Shown here: piece after piece, positions 1-7,175 of the stretch | Position numbering within the stretch: the first letter of the stretch is position 1 | How the letters are laid out: every line of letters starts with the position of its first letter | Source: an uncultured Opitutia bacterium | Lineage (GTDB): Bacteria; Verrucomicrobiota; Verrucomicrobiia; Opitutales; UBA953 | Direction: 5' to 3' | DNA: 12,553 bases | Assembly: GCA_903895475.1 (NCBI GenBank) | Contig: CAITUF010000069.1 | Coordinates: 1 to 12,553, forward strand | Notes under the pieces: model-generated | The model's database searches: none | What the model was told of the DNA's origin: nothing | The model's input: the letters and a program-made list of their open reading frames with translations, nothing else | Made by a program: the position numbers and the translations under genes

Positions 1-1518
1 GCCAATGGTTGGTTCAGCTACGCGCCGCTCTCCGGCACCTTCGGTCAGAACGGCCAGGCGCTGCGCTTCACCGGCGTCGGCACCGACTTCTGGATCATCG
101 GCATCCAGGTGCTCGGCATCGCCTCGCTCGCGGCCTCCTTCAACTTCATCTGTACCATCATCAATATGCGTGCCAAGGGCATGACCATGATGCGCCTGCC
201 GGTGTTCACCTGGATGACGCTCGTCACCGCGGTGCTCATCATCCTCGCCTTCCCGGCCATCACCGTCGCCCTGATCGAGCTCATGTTCGACCGCACCTTC
301 GGCGCCAACTTCTTCAACCCCTCCGCCGGCGGCCAGCCCGTCCTGTGGCAACACCTCTTCTGGATCTTCGGCCACCCCGAAGTGTACATCCTCGTACTCC
401 CCGCGATGGGCATCGTCTCGGAAGTTCTCCCGACCTTCTCCGGCAAGTCGCTCTTCGGTTACCCGATCATCGTCTTCTCCGGTGCCGTCATCGGCTTCCT
501 CGGCTTCGCCGTCTGGAGCCACCACATGTTCACCACCGGACTCGGCCCCGTGCCGACCGCCGCGTTCTCGCTCCTCACGATGGCCATCGCTGTCCCGACG
601 GGCGTTAAGATCTTCAACTGGCTCGGCACGATCTGGGGCGGACGGATCCGCTTCACCCCGCCCATGGTCCTCGCCCTCGGCTTCATCTGGATGTTCATGT
701 GCGGCGGTTTCTCCGGCGTCATGCACTCCGCGGCCCCCGCCGACTCCCAGCAGCAGGACAGCTACTTCGTCATCGCGCACTTCCACTACGTGCTCCTCGG
801 CGGCGTGCTCCTCGGCCTGATGGCTGGCCTCTACTTCTGGTTCCCGAAGATTTTCGGTCGTATGCCCAACGCTGGTATCGCTTACCTAGCCACGGGCATG
901 GTCATCCTCGGCTTCAACCTTGCCTTCGGTCCCATGCACTACCTCGGCCTCGCTGGCCAGCCCCGCCGTACGCATACCTACCACGCCGGCAACGGTTGGG
1001 AGACTTGGAACTACGTCGCGACCATCGGCGCCTTTATCCTCGGCCTCGGCGTTTTCTTGGCCTTCGTTAATTTAGTCTACACTGCCTTCAAGGGCGTCAA
1101 GTGCTCCAGCGATCCCTGGAATGGCCGTACGCTCGAGTGGTCCCTGCCTTCGCCGGTGCCGGAGTATAATTTCGCCCGTAGCCCGATTGTCACCACCCGT
1201 GACGTGTTCTTCGAACACAAGCATGGCGTGCATAAGCTGGCCTACGAGAATGACGGCGGCGAAGCCGGCGTCCACATGCCTAGCCAGTCTTGGTTCCCGC
1301 TTCTCGCTGGGGCCGGCTTCCTCATCATTGGTTTCGGCATGCCGATGATGGCCATGGGCGTGCCCCACGCTGGTTGGATGGTCGTCTCCGGCCTCGGTGT
1401 CTTGTTCCTCGGCATCTGGCTCTGGGCCCTCGAAGGCCCCGGCGGCTATATGCTCAAGACCCCGGATGACCCGCACGGTGCCGCCGCTCAGGCTAAGGCC
1501 GCAGCCTCGGCCTACTAA
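1..1518 (+). CDS. ctaD: Cytochrome c oxidase subunit I (heme-copper oxidase, A1 type), 5' partial
   Basis: Catalytic subunit of the terminal oxidase: it reduces O2 at the heme a3-CuB centre and pumps protons across the inner membrane. The frame is open from base 1, and 505 residues are present. Matching residue spacing to Paracoccus subunit I puts about 150 N-terminal residues, including one heme a histidine and the D-channel aspartate, upstream of the window. Visible signatures, by window codon: HPEVY at 125-129 (CuB His125, Glu127 of A1-type enzymes, cross-linked Tyr129), the CuB pair His174/His175, K-channel Lys203 in VPTGVK, HFHYV at 260-264 (heme a3 His260, heme a His262) and the heme-propionate arginines 322/323. 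The spacings between these match Paracoccus exactly. The residue aligned with the usual Mg-site histidine is Gln252. Past the usual end there is an extension with two further hydrophobic segments (about codons 432-450 and 458-480). It is first in the window in a run continuing with ctaE. The many-helix architecture and motifs make the call firm; which cytochrome c it uses cannot be seen. Confidence 0.97.
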   Translation, partial: ANGWFSYAPLSGTFGQNGQALRFTGVGTDFWIIGIQVLGIASLAASFNFICTIINMRAKGMTMMRLPVFTWMTLVTAVLIILAFPAITVALIELMFDRTFGANFFNPSAGGQPVLWQHLFWIFGHPEVYILVLPAMGIVSEVLPTFSGKSLFGYPIIVFSGAVIGFLGFAVWSHHMFTTGLGPVPTAAFSLLTMAIAVPTGVKIFNWLGTIWGGRIRFTPPMVLALGFIWMFMCGGFSGVMHSAAPADSQQQDSYFVIAHFHYVLLGGVLLGLMAGLYFWFPKIFGRMPNAGIAYLATGMVILGFNLAFGPMHYLGLAGQPRRTHTYHAGNGWETWNYVATIGAFILGLGVFLAFVNLVYTAFKGVKCSSDPWNGRTLEWSLPSPVPEYNFARSPIVTTRDVFFEHKHGVHKLAYENDGGEAGVHMPSQSWFPLLAGAGFLIIGFGMPMMAMGVPHAGWMVVSGLGVLFLGIWLWALEGPGGYMLKTPDDPHGAAAQAKAAASAY

Positions 1519-1550
1519 TCACTTTTTCGTCACTCCCAACTTTTAGCACC

Positions 1551-2222
1551 ATGTCTCAAGCCGCCGACGCGACGCACGCGCACGCTCCCACCTCCACGGG
1601 GATCGACCACAAGAAGCTCATCATGTGGCTCTTCCTTGCCTCGGATTGCATGTTCTTCGGGACCCTGATCTCGACGCACTTGCTCTACCGCAAGCTCTAC
1701 CCGACGGGCTTTACGGACGCCGAAGGCCACCAGCAGTTCATCCAGAAGCTCTTCAACATCGAGCTGACTTCCTTCTCGACGTTCATCTTGCTGATGTCCT
1801 CGTTCCTGATGGCCCTCGCGGTGTCCGCCATGCACAAGGGCCAGTTGAAGTCCTTCCGCCGTAACGTCCTGGGCGTGATTTTTTTCGGCCTAATCTTCTT
1901 GGGCTGTCAGGTCTATGAGTTCACCCACTTCTATCATCTTGGCCTGACGATTCAGAACAGCGTGTTCGGCTCGACGTTCTACGTCCTGACGGGTACGCAC
2001 GGCACCCACGTCGCCATCGGCGTTCTCTGGCTCATCCTGCTCTACTTCTACAGCTTCACCGGCAAACTCACCGGCCACATGGCGGGGCTGGATGTCGAAA
2101 TCGCGGGCCTCTACTGGCACTTCGTCGACATCGTCTGGATTATCATCTTCACCGTCGTCTACCTCGTCGAATACCTCGGGCCGAGTGGCTTCTGGGGCAC
2201 GGGTCTGCCGCTCGCCAAATAA
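1551..2222 (+). CDS. ctaE: Cytochrome c oxidase subunit III
   Basis: Accessory integral-membrane subunit of the aa3/caa3 oxidase; in this family it stabilises the catalytic subunit during turnover. The 223-residue protein has a hydrophilic His-rich N-terminus and then about five membrane segments (roughly residues 22-45, 70-93, 105-123, 140-166 and 187-207), as in the compact bacterial form that lacks the first two helices of the mitochondrial protein. Family signatures are GTHGTHVAIG (148-157) and YWHFVDIVWI (188-197). It starts 32 bases after ctaD. The leader before the ATG is pyrimidine-rich and has no recognisable Shine-Dalgarno sequence, so translation probably relies on an unstructured leader or on re-initiation. 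No better start exists, because the hydrophobic core begins at about residue 22. The call is firm. An equivalent name in operons with alternative complex III is coxO. Confidence 0.95.
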   Translation: MSQAADATHAHAPTSTGIDHKKLIMWLFLASDCMFFGTLISTHLLYRKLYPTGFTDAEGHQQFIQKLFNIELTSFSTFILLMSSFLMALAVSAMHKGQLKSFRRNVLGVIFFGLIFLGCQVYEFTHFYHLGLTIQNSVFGSTFYVLTGTHGTHVAIGVLWLILLYFYSFTGKLTGHMAGLDVEIAGLYWHFVDIVWIIIFTVVYLVEYLGPSGFWGTGLPLAK

Positions 2223-2243
2223 CCTCCTAGCCACCTTTACGCC

Positions 2244-2579
2244 ATGTCCGACGCCGTCGCCCACGACCCTGACTTCCTCGCCGAAGAAGTCCGCCGTTAC
2301 CACCATTTCATCACGCTCGCCCTATGGCTGGCTGCCATCACCGGCGCGGAGATCGTCCTGATCTTTTTGCCCGTGCCGATGCCGATTATCCTCACGGCGC
2401 TCTCGTTGATGTCCGCCATCAAGTTCTTCGCGGTCATCCTTTGGTTCATGCATTTAATCTACGACCATAAGCTCCTGTTTTGGATCTTCATGTGCGGACT
2501 AGTGCTCGCGTTTGCGACCTATTCTGCGCTGCTGGCGTTATTCTCCGTCCAGGATATTGATACGAAGTGGTTTAGCTAA
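2244..2579 (+). CDS. ctaF: Cytochrome c oxidase subunit IV (prokaryotic COX4 family)
   Basis: Small membrane subunit of caa3-type oxidases, probably structural or stabilising rather than catalytic. The 111-residue protein has a charged N-terminal arm and three hydrophobic segments (about 22-42, 47-70 and 77-100). The family hallmark is the stretch AIKFFAVILWFMHLIYDHK (58-76): a lysine entering a hydrophobic helix followed by FMHL. It begins 21 bases after the ctaE stop, and no Shine-Dalgarno sequence lies upstream. A CCTCCT in that gap is the anti-Shine-Dalgarno sense and so not a binding site. Length and position directly after subunit III are typical. The sequence is poorly constrained in this family, so the call rests on motif plus context. 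Confidence 0.9.
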   Translation: MSDAVAHDPDFLAEEVRRYHHFITLALWLAAITGAEIVLIFLPVPMPIILTALSLMSAIKFFAVILWFMHLIYDHKLLFWIFMCGLVLAFATYSALLALFSVQDIDTKWFS

Positions 2580-2588
2580 ACCCGGCTA

Positions 2589-2771
2589 ATGTGCCGCCTG
2601 AGGCTCTTTCTGTTGGCTTGCCTGTGCGTCAGTGCAGGGTGCCGGCAGGAAGAGCTTCCTGCTTTTCGGGGTACGCCGCTCGGGGCAGAAGCGCGCCGCA
2701 AACATTGGTTCTCCAGGTTTGCAGCCGAGCTGGATTCGGATTGGGTGTTAACGTTGAGTAAACTCAAATGA
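2589..2771 (+). CDS. Small putative lipoprotein between oxidase subunit IV and CtaG
   Basis: I do not recognise this 60-residue protein as a named family. It has a short basic N-region (MCRLR), a hydrophobic core LFLLACLCVSAG and Cys18, which looks like a lipoprotein signal peptide. The lipobox is imperfect, with Ser at the -3 position. The mature part would be about 43 residues, polar and basic (RRKHW at 36-40), with no membrane segment, suggesting a protein tethered to the outer face of a membrane. It starts 9 bases after the ctaF stop without a Shine-Dalgarno sequence. Its stop overlaps the ctaG start as ATGA, which supports it being a real, co-translated gene. Without it the operon would have an unusual gap of about 190 bases. 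It could be an oxidase assembly or accessory lipoprotein, but that rests only on context. Confidence 0.65.
   Translation: MCRLRLFLLACLCVSAGCRQEELPAFRGTPLGAEARRKHWFSRFAAELDSDWVLTLSKLK
2754..2767 (+). repeat. Short inverted repeat immediately before the ctaG start codon
   Basis: TTGAG (2754-2758) and CTCAA (2763-2767) are perfect complements around a 4-base TAAA spacer, ending at the base before the ctaG ATG. The GAG in the left arm is the only weak Shine-Dalgarno-like element for ctaG, so pairing could mask it. It lies inside the end of the lipoprotein gene. Five base pairs may easily arise by chance. Confidence 0.3.
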
Positions 2772-3547
2772 ACGTCCCGCTCCACTGGCATACCGAGCCG
2801 CTCCTCCTGCTTCTCATCGTGGGGGTGTCCTGGGCGTATGCCCTCGCCTGCGGTCCGCTGCGTGCCCGCTGTGCCCCGGGGTTGCCAGCCTACCCGCGTA
2901 ATTACGCGATTTGTTTTCATCTTGGCGTGGTGGTCGCCTACATTGCGGTCGGATCGCCGCTCGACCAGATTGGCGAAGCGTTCCTCTTCTCGGCGCACAT
3001 GTTGCAGCACATGCTGCTTATCTATGTCGCCGCCCCACTTATCATTCTCGGCCTGCCGCCGGAGTTGACGGATCCCTTCCTCGAGGCCCGGCCACGGTTG
3101 CTCAAGGTTGCCCGGTTCCTGGTTCATCCCCTAGTGGCTGGCTTGATTTTTAACTTCAACTTCTCGGTTTGGCATTTTCCGGAACTGTATGAAGCGGCCT
3201 TACGCGACCGCACCCTCCACATCATCGAACACTGGATGATGTTCCTGCCGGCGCTACTCATGGTCTGGCCGCTCGTATCGCGCTCCCGCGTCCTGCCGCG
3301 CATTAGCTTCGGTGGCGCCATGATCTATTGCTTTGCGCTAATGATTGCCGACCTGCCGATTTGGGCCGTGCTCATTTTTGGCGAGCACCCGATCTACGAG
3401 ACCTATCGGCTGGCCCCGCGGATTACTTCGCTGTCCGCCACCGCGGATATGATTCTCGGCGCGTCCATCATGAAGGGCTTCAATGAAGTCTTTGCCTTGG
3501 TCAATATGGCCTTGGCGTTCTTCCTTTGGTACAAGCGCGACCGCTGA
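2768..3547 (+). CDS. ctaG: Cytochrome c oxidase assembly factor, caa3 CtaG family
   Basis: Polytopic membrane protein needed for maturation of caa3-type oxidase in Bacillus, thought to help copper-site assembly; it is unrelated to the Cox11-type protein that shares the name CtaG. The 259 residues form about seven hydrophobic segments. Conserved histidine motifs are AHMLQHMLL (76-84), WHFPELYEAAL (135-145) and HIIEHW (151-156). The five histidines at 77, 81, 136, 151 and 155 are candidate metal ligands. The familiar late motif with LAG and MW is replaced by ADMILGASIMKGFNE (226-240), a variant ending. The start overlaps the stop of the small upstream lipoprotein gene as ATGA, implying coupled translation. 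It is the last gene of the oxidase block and ends 4 bases from the stop of the oppositely oriented permease gene. Family assignment is strong; the copper role is family knowledge, not shown here. Confidence 0.92.
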   Translation: MNVPLHWHTEPLLLLLIVGVSWAYALACGPLRARCAPGLPAYPRNYAICFHLGVVVAYIAVGSPLDQIGEAFLFSAHMLQHMLLIYVAAPLIILGLPPELTDPFLEARPRLLKVARFLVHPLVAGLIFNFNFSVWHFPELYEAALRDRTLHIIEHWMMFLPALLMVWPLVSRSRVLPRISFGGAMIYCFALMIADLPIWAVLIFGEHPIYETYRLAPRITSLSATADMILGASIMKGFNEVFALVNMALAFFLWYKRDR

Positions 3548-3557
3548 GACCTCAGTG
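3542..3557. repeat. Palindrome spanning both stop codons at the convergent junction
   Basis: CGCTGA and TCAGTG pair (one G-T wobble) around GACC. The left arm contains the TGA of ctaG and the right arm contains the TGA, read on the other strand, of the permease gene. It could act as a very short bidirectional termination element, but the stem is only 6 base pairs and no T-run follows on either strand. Confidence 0.3.
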
Positions 3558-4697
3558 CTTGGAGGCGCGGCGGAGCAGCGCGACCGCCACCGTGACGACG
3601 ATGATATTGGGTAGCCAGACTAGGAGGTCTGGCCGGAAGACCGGGTTCTTCACCCAAGCCGCGGCCGAACTTAGGACGTAGTAGCTCAGCGCCACGGCCA
3701 GGGCGATGGCGGCGTTGACGAAGGTTTCCGAGCGACCGACGCGAACCGCGAGCGGGACGGCGAGTAGCGCGAGCGAGAAGATAGAAAACGCGGCAGCAAG
3801 ATGTGCCATCAGTTGCGTGCGTGGCATCATCTGGCTCTCGGCGAGTTGGGCGGGCGTGGCGTTGGGTGGCACCTGCCAGCCCTTATCCATGAGTTCGAGT
3901 AGCTCCGAGGTGGTATGCCAGCGCAGTTTCTTTTCGTAGCCGCTGCCATCTTTAAAGACGCCGCTGACCGGGAATTCTAGCGGAGCCTGCCCGGCTTCCT
4001 TGGTCACGGACGGGAACTTGAAGCCATCGTCTCCCGGCCGGCGGGTGTCGACTTGGGCGGAGATGGCAACCAAGCGCAGCACCGCAGAACCGTCCGGCTT
4101 ATCGACCTTCGTCAGGCGGCCTTCGGCGGTATGGATTGTCTCGAAGAGACGGCCCTCGGCGTCGAGGCGCCAGATCCAGAGGTCGCGGAGTACGGGGCCA
4201 TTGCGCTCGCGTGCTTGGATAATCAGGCCCTTGAACTGACGGTTAATTTCCCCGGGCGTGATGAGGCTCGCCGGGTTTTCCTTGACCGACCCCATCAAGA
4301 CCCGGCGGTATTCGTCATTGGAGCGTGTGGCGACCTCGAGGTTAATCCACGCGGCACAAAGCGCGAGGGCCGCGGCGAGCCAGAGGGCGGGCGCGGCAAT
4401 GCGGAGCAGGCTCAAGCCGCCGGCTTTCATCGCCGTCAGTTCGTGTTGCGCGCCCATTCGCCCGAAAGTCATGAGCACGCCCGTGAGCATTCCCATCGGG
4501 AGCACGTAAGGGATGAGCCCAGGTAAGAGTAGGCCGATCAGTTCCAGTCCCTCAAAAGCGGTAACGCGACCGCTCGCGATGGCGTTGGCGACTTGGCTCA
4601 GGATGTTGCCAGCCGCCAGCACAAAGATGAAGGCACCCGAGGCCACGCCGCCGGCGACGGCGGTCTCGGTCAAGACATGGCGATCTAAGATGCGCAC
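3552..4697 (-). CDS. LptF/LptG-family lipopolysaccharide export permease
   Basis: Inner-membrane permease of the Lpt transporter, which with LptB and a partner permease extracts lipopolysaccharide and passes it to the periplasmic bridge. The 381-residue product is close to E. coli LptF/LptG length. It has three N-terminal membrane segments, the family signature GRMGAQHELTAMKAGG around residues 79-94 after the second segment, a periplasmic beta-rich region (about 120-285) and three C-terminal segments including RVGRSE. Start choice: the frame is open to 4742. A TTG at 4709 directly abuts the GGAGGT at 4710-4715, too close to be used. GTG at 4697 has 12 bases of spacing and gives MRILDRHVL, the usual family N-terminus, so I prefer it. 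The gene follows batE by 45 bases and is probably read through from the Bat operon. LptF versus LptG cannot be decided by eye, so I give no symbol. Confidence 0.9.
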   Translation of the reverse strand: MRILDRHVLTETAVAGGVASGAFIFVLAAGNILSQVANAIASGRVTAFEGLELIGLLLPGLIPYVLPMGMLTGVLMTFGRMGAQHELTAMKAGGLSLLRIAAPALWLAAALALCAAWINLEVATRSNDEYRRVLMGSVKENPASLITPGEINRQFKGLIIQARERNGPVLRDLWIWRLDAEGRLFETIHTAEGRLTKVDKPDGSAVLRLVAISAQVDTRRPGDDGFKFPSVTKEAGQAPLEFPVSGVFKDGSGYEKKLRWHTTSELLELMDKGWQVPPNATPAQLAESQMMPRTQLMAHLAAAFSIFSLALLAVPLAVRVGRSETFVNAAIALAVALSYYVLSSAAAWVKNPVFRPDLLVWLPNIIVVTVAVALLRRASKH

Positions 4698-4709
4698 ACG
4701 CTTATCCAA

Positions 4710-4715
4710 ACCTCC
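4710..4715 (-). promoter_or_regulatory. Shine-Dalgarno sequence of the LptF/G-family gene
   Basis: GGAGGT on the minus strand, 12 bases before the GTG start and touching the alternative TTG. Its position argues for the GTG. The spacing is somewhat longer than ideal. Confidence 0.6.
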
Positions 4716-4742
4716 GCCCGGAAATTGTCCAAGGCCAAAGCC

Positions 4743-5498
4743 TTAGGGCGCCCGTGGCTGGTCGAGGTTGACCGGTAAGGCACCGCCCCAGATGGGCTCC
4801 AGCTCCGTCGACTTCATCCAGCCCCCTTTGCCGTCGGCGGAGGTGACATACGTGTGGCCGTTCAGTTTGCGGCCCGTTCGGAGGACGTCGCCCTCAGCGG
4901 TCCCGTTTAAGGCTTCGCCGAGGACCGTCGGGGTCAGTTTGACGGGGACGTCCGTGCGGCGCACGACCGCGCGGCTGGCGAGGGTGTAAGCACCGTAAAG
5001 TCCTGGGATACTCAGGGCGAACAAGGTCGCGCTGGTGATGAGGATACGCTGGGTCCAATCGCCCATGGCTTGGCGGCGTAGTTTGGGGACGAGGACCGCT
5101 AAGAGCGTGCCCCAGAAGCCAATGGCACCAAGGATCAGCCAGAGGTCCGCACCGAGGAAGGCCGCGTAGTTTTCGGACCAAGTCTGCGTGGGGCGATCTG
5201 TCCCGCCGGCGCCCAGCGCGTGCTTGATGCCAGCTAAGGCCACGGGATCGCGTGGGCTCAAGAGTAAGGCTCGTTCCCAGCAGACCATCGCGCGCCCCTT
5301 GTGCCCCAGCTTCCACTCGGCGTTGCCGATGGCGGAGAGTAACTCGGCGGTGACTCCATCCGCTTCGGCTTGGGCGCGCCAAGTTTGGAGGGCCCCGACG
5401 AAGTCGCCGCGTTCGTAGGCGGCTTCACCCACGCCGGCCTGCAGGGGCGCGGTAGCACCCAAGATCCAGAGGGCGAGTAATGACAGGTGGCGGCTCAT
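4743..5498 (-). CDS. batE: BatE-like protein: TPR, two membrane segments, SH3-like domain
   Basis: Last Bat protein of the operon. The 251 residues begin with a signal peptide or anchor (LSLLALWILGATAPLQAG, 5-22). TPR-like helices follow (about 23-90, including YERGDFVGALQTW and GRAMVCWERALLLSP). Then come two membrane segments (about 117-137 and 150-173) and a C-terminal SH3-like region (about 177-236) with the typical GEAL...G..GWMKS pattern. This domain order matches BatE of Bacteroidota and spirochaetes, where Bat proteins are linked to aerotolerance or envelope stress and probably form a periplasm-facing complex. Its ATG overlaps the batD stop as ATGA and is also preceded by GGAGG at 7 bases. 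The permease gene follows after 45 bases. The molecular function of BatE is not established. The sequence is poorly conserved, so the call depends on architecture plus position. Confidence 0.85.
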   Translation of the reverse strand: MSRHLSLLALWILGATAPLQAGVGEAAYERGDFVGALQTWRAQAEADGVTAELLSAIGNAEWKLGHKGRAMVCWERALLLSPRDPVALAGIKHALGAGGTDRPTQTWSENYAAFLGADLWLILGAIGFWGTLLAVLVPKLRRQAMGDWTQRILITSATLFALSIPGLYGAYTLASRAVVRRTDVPVKLTPTVLGEALNGTAEGDVLRTGRKLNGHTYVTSADGKGGWMKSTELEPIWGGALPVNLDQPRAP

Positions 5499-7174
5499 AG
5501 TTGTGCCTCCAACGTGTTAAGCATCGCCTGGAGTTGCGCGTCCTCGGCGATAGTTTGGCGGGCGTCTTTTGCACCGTATTTTTCGCCATCAGCCGCTAGG
5601 AAGATGGCCTCAATCAGGGTGGGACTCGCCATCGGCAAGGCCCGGAGGATATCGCTTTGCGTGAGCGCGAGGGGCTCGGCCTTGAGGAGTGGGGCTGCAC
5701 CGGTGCGCAGGCCTTGGGTCATCGCTCGAGCGTAGGCGGCGTAGTCTTGGCGACGGTAGGCGTCCTGCGCGGCGGCCCGGGCTCGACGGAGGTTACTCCG
5801 CGCCTGGCGCCGGATGAGGAACTCGGGGTGGGCGGCGAAGTAACCGACAACGCTGATAACCGCCGTGGCCAGTAAGAGCGCCACCAGAGCTCCGGTGTTG
5901 GATAACCAGAAGGGCTGAGAAGCCGCGAGGGGTTCGATCTTCGCCACGCCTTTCACGCCGGCGGCGACGGTCGGGGTGAGTAGTCCGGTGACCATCTTGG
6001 CCGCTGGGGTGCCGACCTTGGCCGAGGGGTCGATCGTCACTAGTTCAACCTTGGCGGGAGCGTTACCACTGACCTTCACTGCGACAGAGGCGAACTCGAC
6101 GGTCTCAAATTTTTTGCTGTCTGGGTTGAAGGTCGGGAACCGGATGGCCGGGGTCTTGAGGTCGCCGGGGAGGCGCGGAACTAGCGTGTAGATGAACGTG
6201 CGACGGCCTTCGCTGCGCCGCTGCCGCAGTTCAGAGGCCAGTGCGATGTCCCAATTATCCGTACCAGGAATCTCCGGCGCAATGATGCGTTCTAAATTAC
6301 CTTCTCCGACCAGCGTGAGTTTAAGTTTAATCGGCTCGCCGACCTCGGGGAAGCGGTTGGAGAGGTCGGGTGGCGTGACCTCCAGTTTGCCAATCGAACC
6401 GCCCCAGTCAGCGGGCCGGCCGGTTTCGGGGACGTGTTCGACGGTCAGTTTACGGCGGAAGCTGAAAGGGCGGTCCCGGCCGGAGATATTGAGTGAGCTG
6501 ATTCGGTCGCCGGTATTCACGAGCATGATGCCGCTCAGGCTGAACTCGCCTTGGCCCGCGCGAATCGGCGTGAGGTCGAAGGGCTTCATCAGGCCAAGCC
6601 CATCTTGCAGGGGCTGGGTGAAGGACGACCCTTCGGTTTGGAAGGTGAAGCCTTCGGCCTCGCATTCGAGTCCGAACGACCCCGTCACCGTCTCCTGTTC
6701 GCTGCCGCGCATGACGACGCTGCCCGCGATCTTCTCGCCGACATAAAAGGTGCGCTCAGGGAGGACGAGCTCGGCGCGGGCCCGGCCTTCTTTGCGGTAG
6801 CCAGTCTTGTTGCTGACGATGAGGTTGATGGCGGGCACGAGCACGATCTGCGAAGGGAAGCGGACGTTGAAGGCTGGCAGAACATAGGTGCCTTCTTCTT
6901 CTGGGGCGACGCCCGAGAAGTTGAGCGTGGCCTCCGTCGCGTTGGCGCGAAACACCTGCCCAGAAAAGCGGAGAACCATCCCGCGCGGGGGCTTGATTTC
7001 TCTGCCGACCTGATTGGATGGACCGAGGATATCGTCGGACTCAATCCGTACCTGGAGGCGGAAGGGCTGACCGGGCCCGCAAACCGGTGGAGTGATTTCC
7101 CAGGTGACGTGGTTCTCGGCGCGGACGAGGCTGGCCGCGATAAAACAGGCGAGGATGGCGAAGCAGGCGCGCAT
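5495..7174 (-). CDS. batD: BatD-like periplasmic protein with membrane anchor
   Basis: A 559-residue protein with a signal peptide (MRACFAILACFIAASLVRA, cleavage likely after residue 19). A long beta-rich periplasmic region follows (about 22-410) made of repeated Ig-like modules, starting with VTWEITPPVCGPGQPF and containing several GE.I/GEPIKLKLTL strands. Next are one membrane helix (about 428-447), an Arg-rich cytoplasmic stretch and a helical tail to residue 559. This is the BatD ('oxygen tolerance') layout. Start choice: the frame is open back to a GTG at 7270, but that would overlap batC by about 95 bases and bury the signal peptide. ATG at 7174 is one base after the batC stop and has AAGGA 8 bases upstream. 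It sits between batC and batE. A scaffold role for the Bat complex is inferred from its topology; no enzymatic motif is seen. Confidence 0.9.
   Translation of the reverse strand: MRACFAILACFIAASLVRAENHVTWEITPPVCGPGQPFRLQVRIESDDILGPSNQVGREIKPPRGMVLRFSGQVFRANATEATLNFSGVAPEEEGTYVLPAFNVRFPSQIVLVPAINLIVSNKTGYRKEGRARAELVLPERTFYVGEKIAGSVVMRGSEQETVTGSFGLECEAEGFTFQTEGSSFTQPLQDGLGLMKPFDLTPIRAGQGEFSLSGIMLVNTGDRISSLNISGRDRPFSFRRKLTVEHVPETGRPADWGGSIGKLEVTPPDLSNRFPEVGEPIKLKLTLVGEGNLERIIAPEIPGTDNWDIALASELRQRRSEGRRTFIYTLVPRLPGDLKTPAIRFPTFNPDSKKFETVEFASVAVKVSGNAPAKVELVTIDPSAKVGTPAAKMVTGLLTPTVAAGVKGVAKIEPLAASQPFWLSNTGALVALLLATAVISVVGYFAAHPEFLIRRQARSNLRRARAAAQDAYRRQDYAAYARAMTQGLRTGAAPLLKAEPLALTQSDILRALPMASPTLIEAIFLAADGEKYGAKDARQTIAEDAQLQAMLNTLEAQL
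5506..5510 (-). promoter_or_regulatory. Shine-Dalgarno sequence of batE
   Basis: GGAGG on the minus strand, 7 bases from the batE ATG and inside the end of batD. It supports this start and independent ribosome entry in addition to ATGA coupling. Confidence 0.75.
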
Positions 7175-7175
7175 C

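Noticed and set aside
9..1070. Plus-strand frames of 199, 112 and 123 residues inside ctaD
   Set aside because: They overlap the certain ctaD frame and encode Arg/Pro/His-rich sequence of low-complexity character with no recognisable motif.
2223..2230. CCTCCT before ctaF as a ribosome-binding or regulatory site
   Set aside because: It is the complement of a Shine-Dalgarno sequence, not one itself, and has no partner that would make a convincing hairpin.
3548..3551. Intrinsic terminator for either operon
   Set aside because: Only 4 bases separate the stop codons and the nearby palindrome is short with no T-run, so no terminator is claimed.
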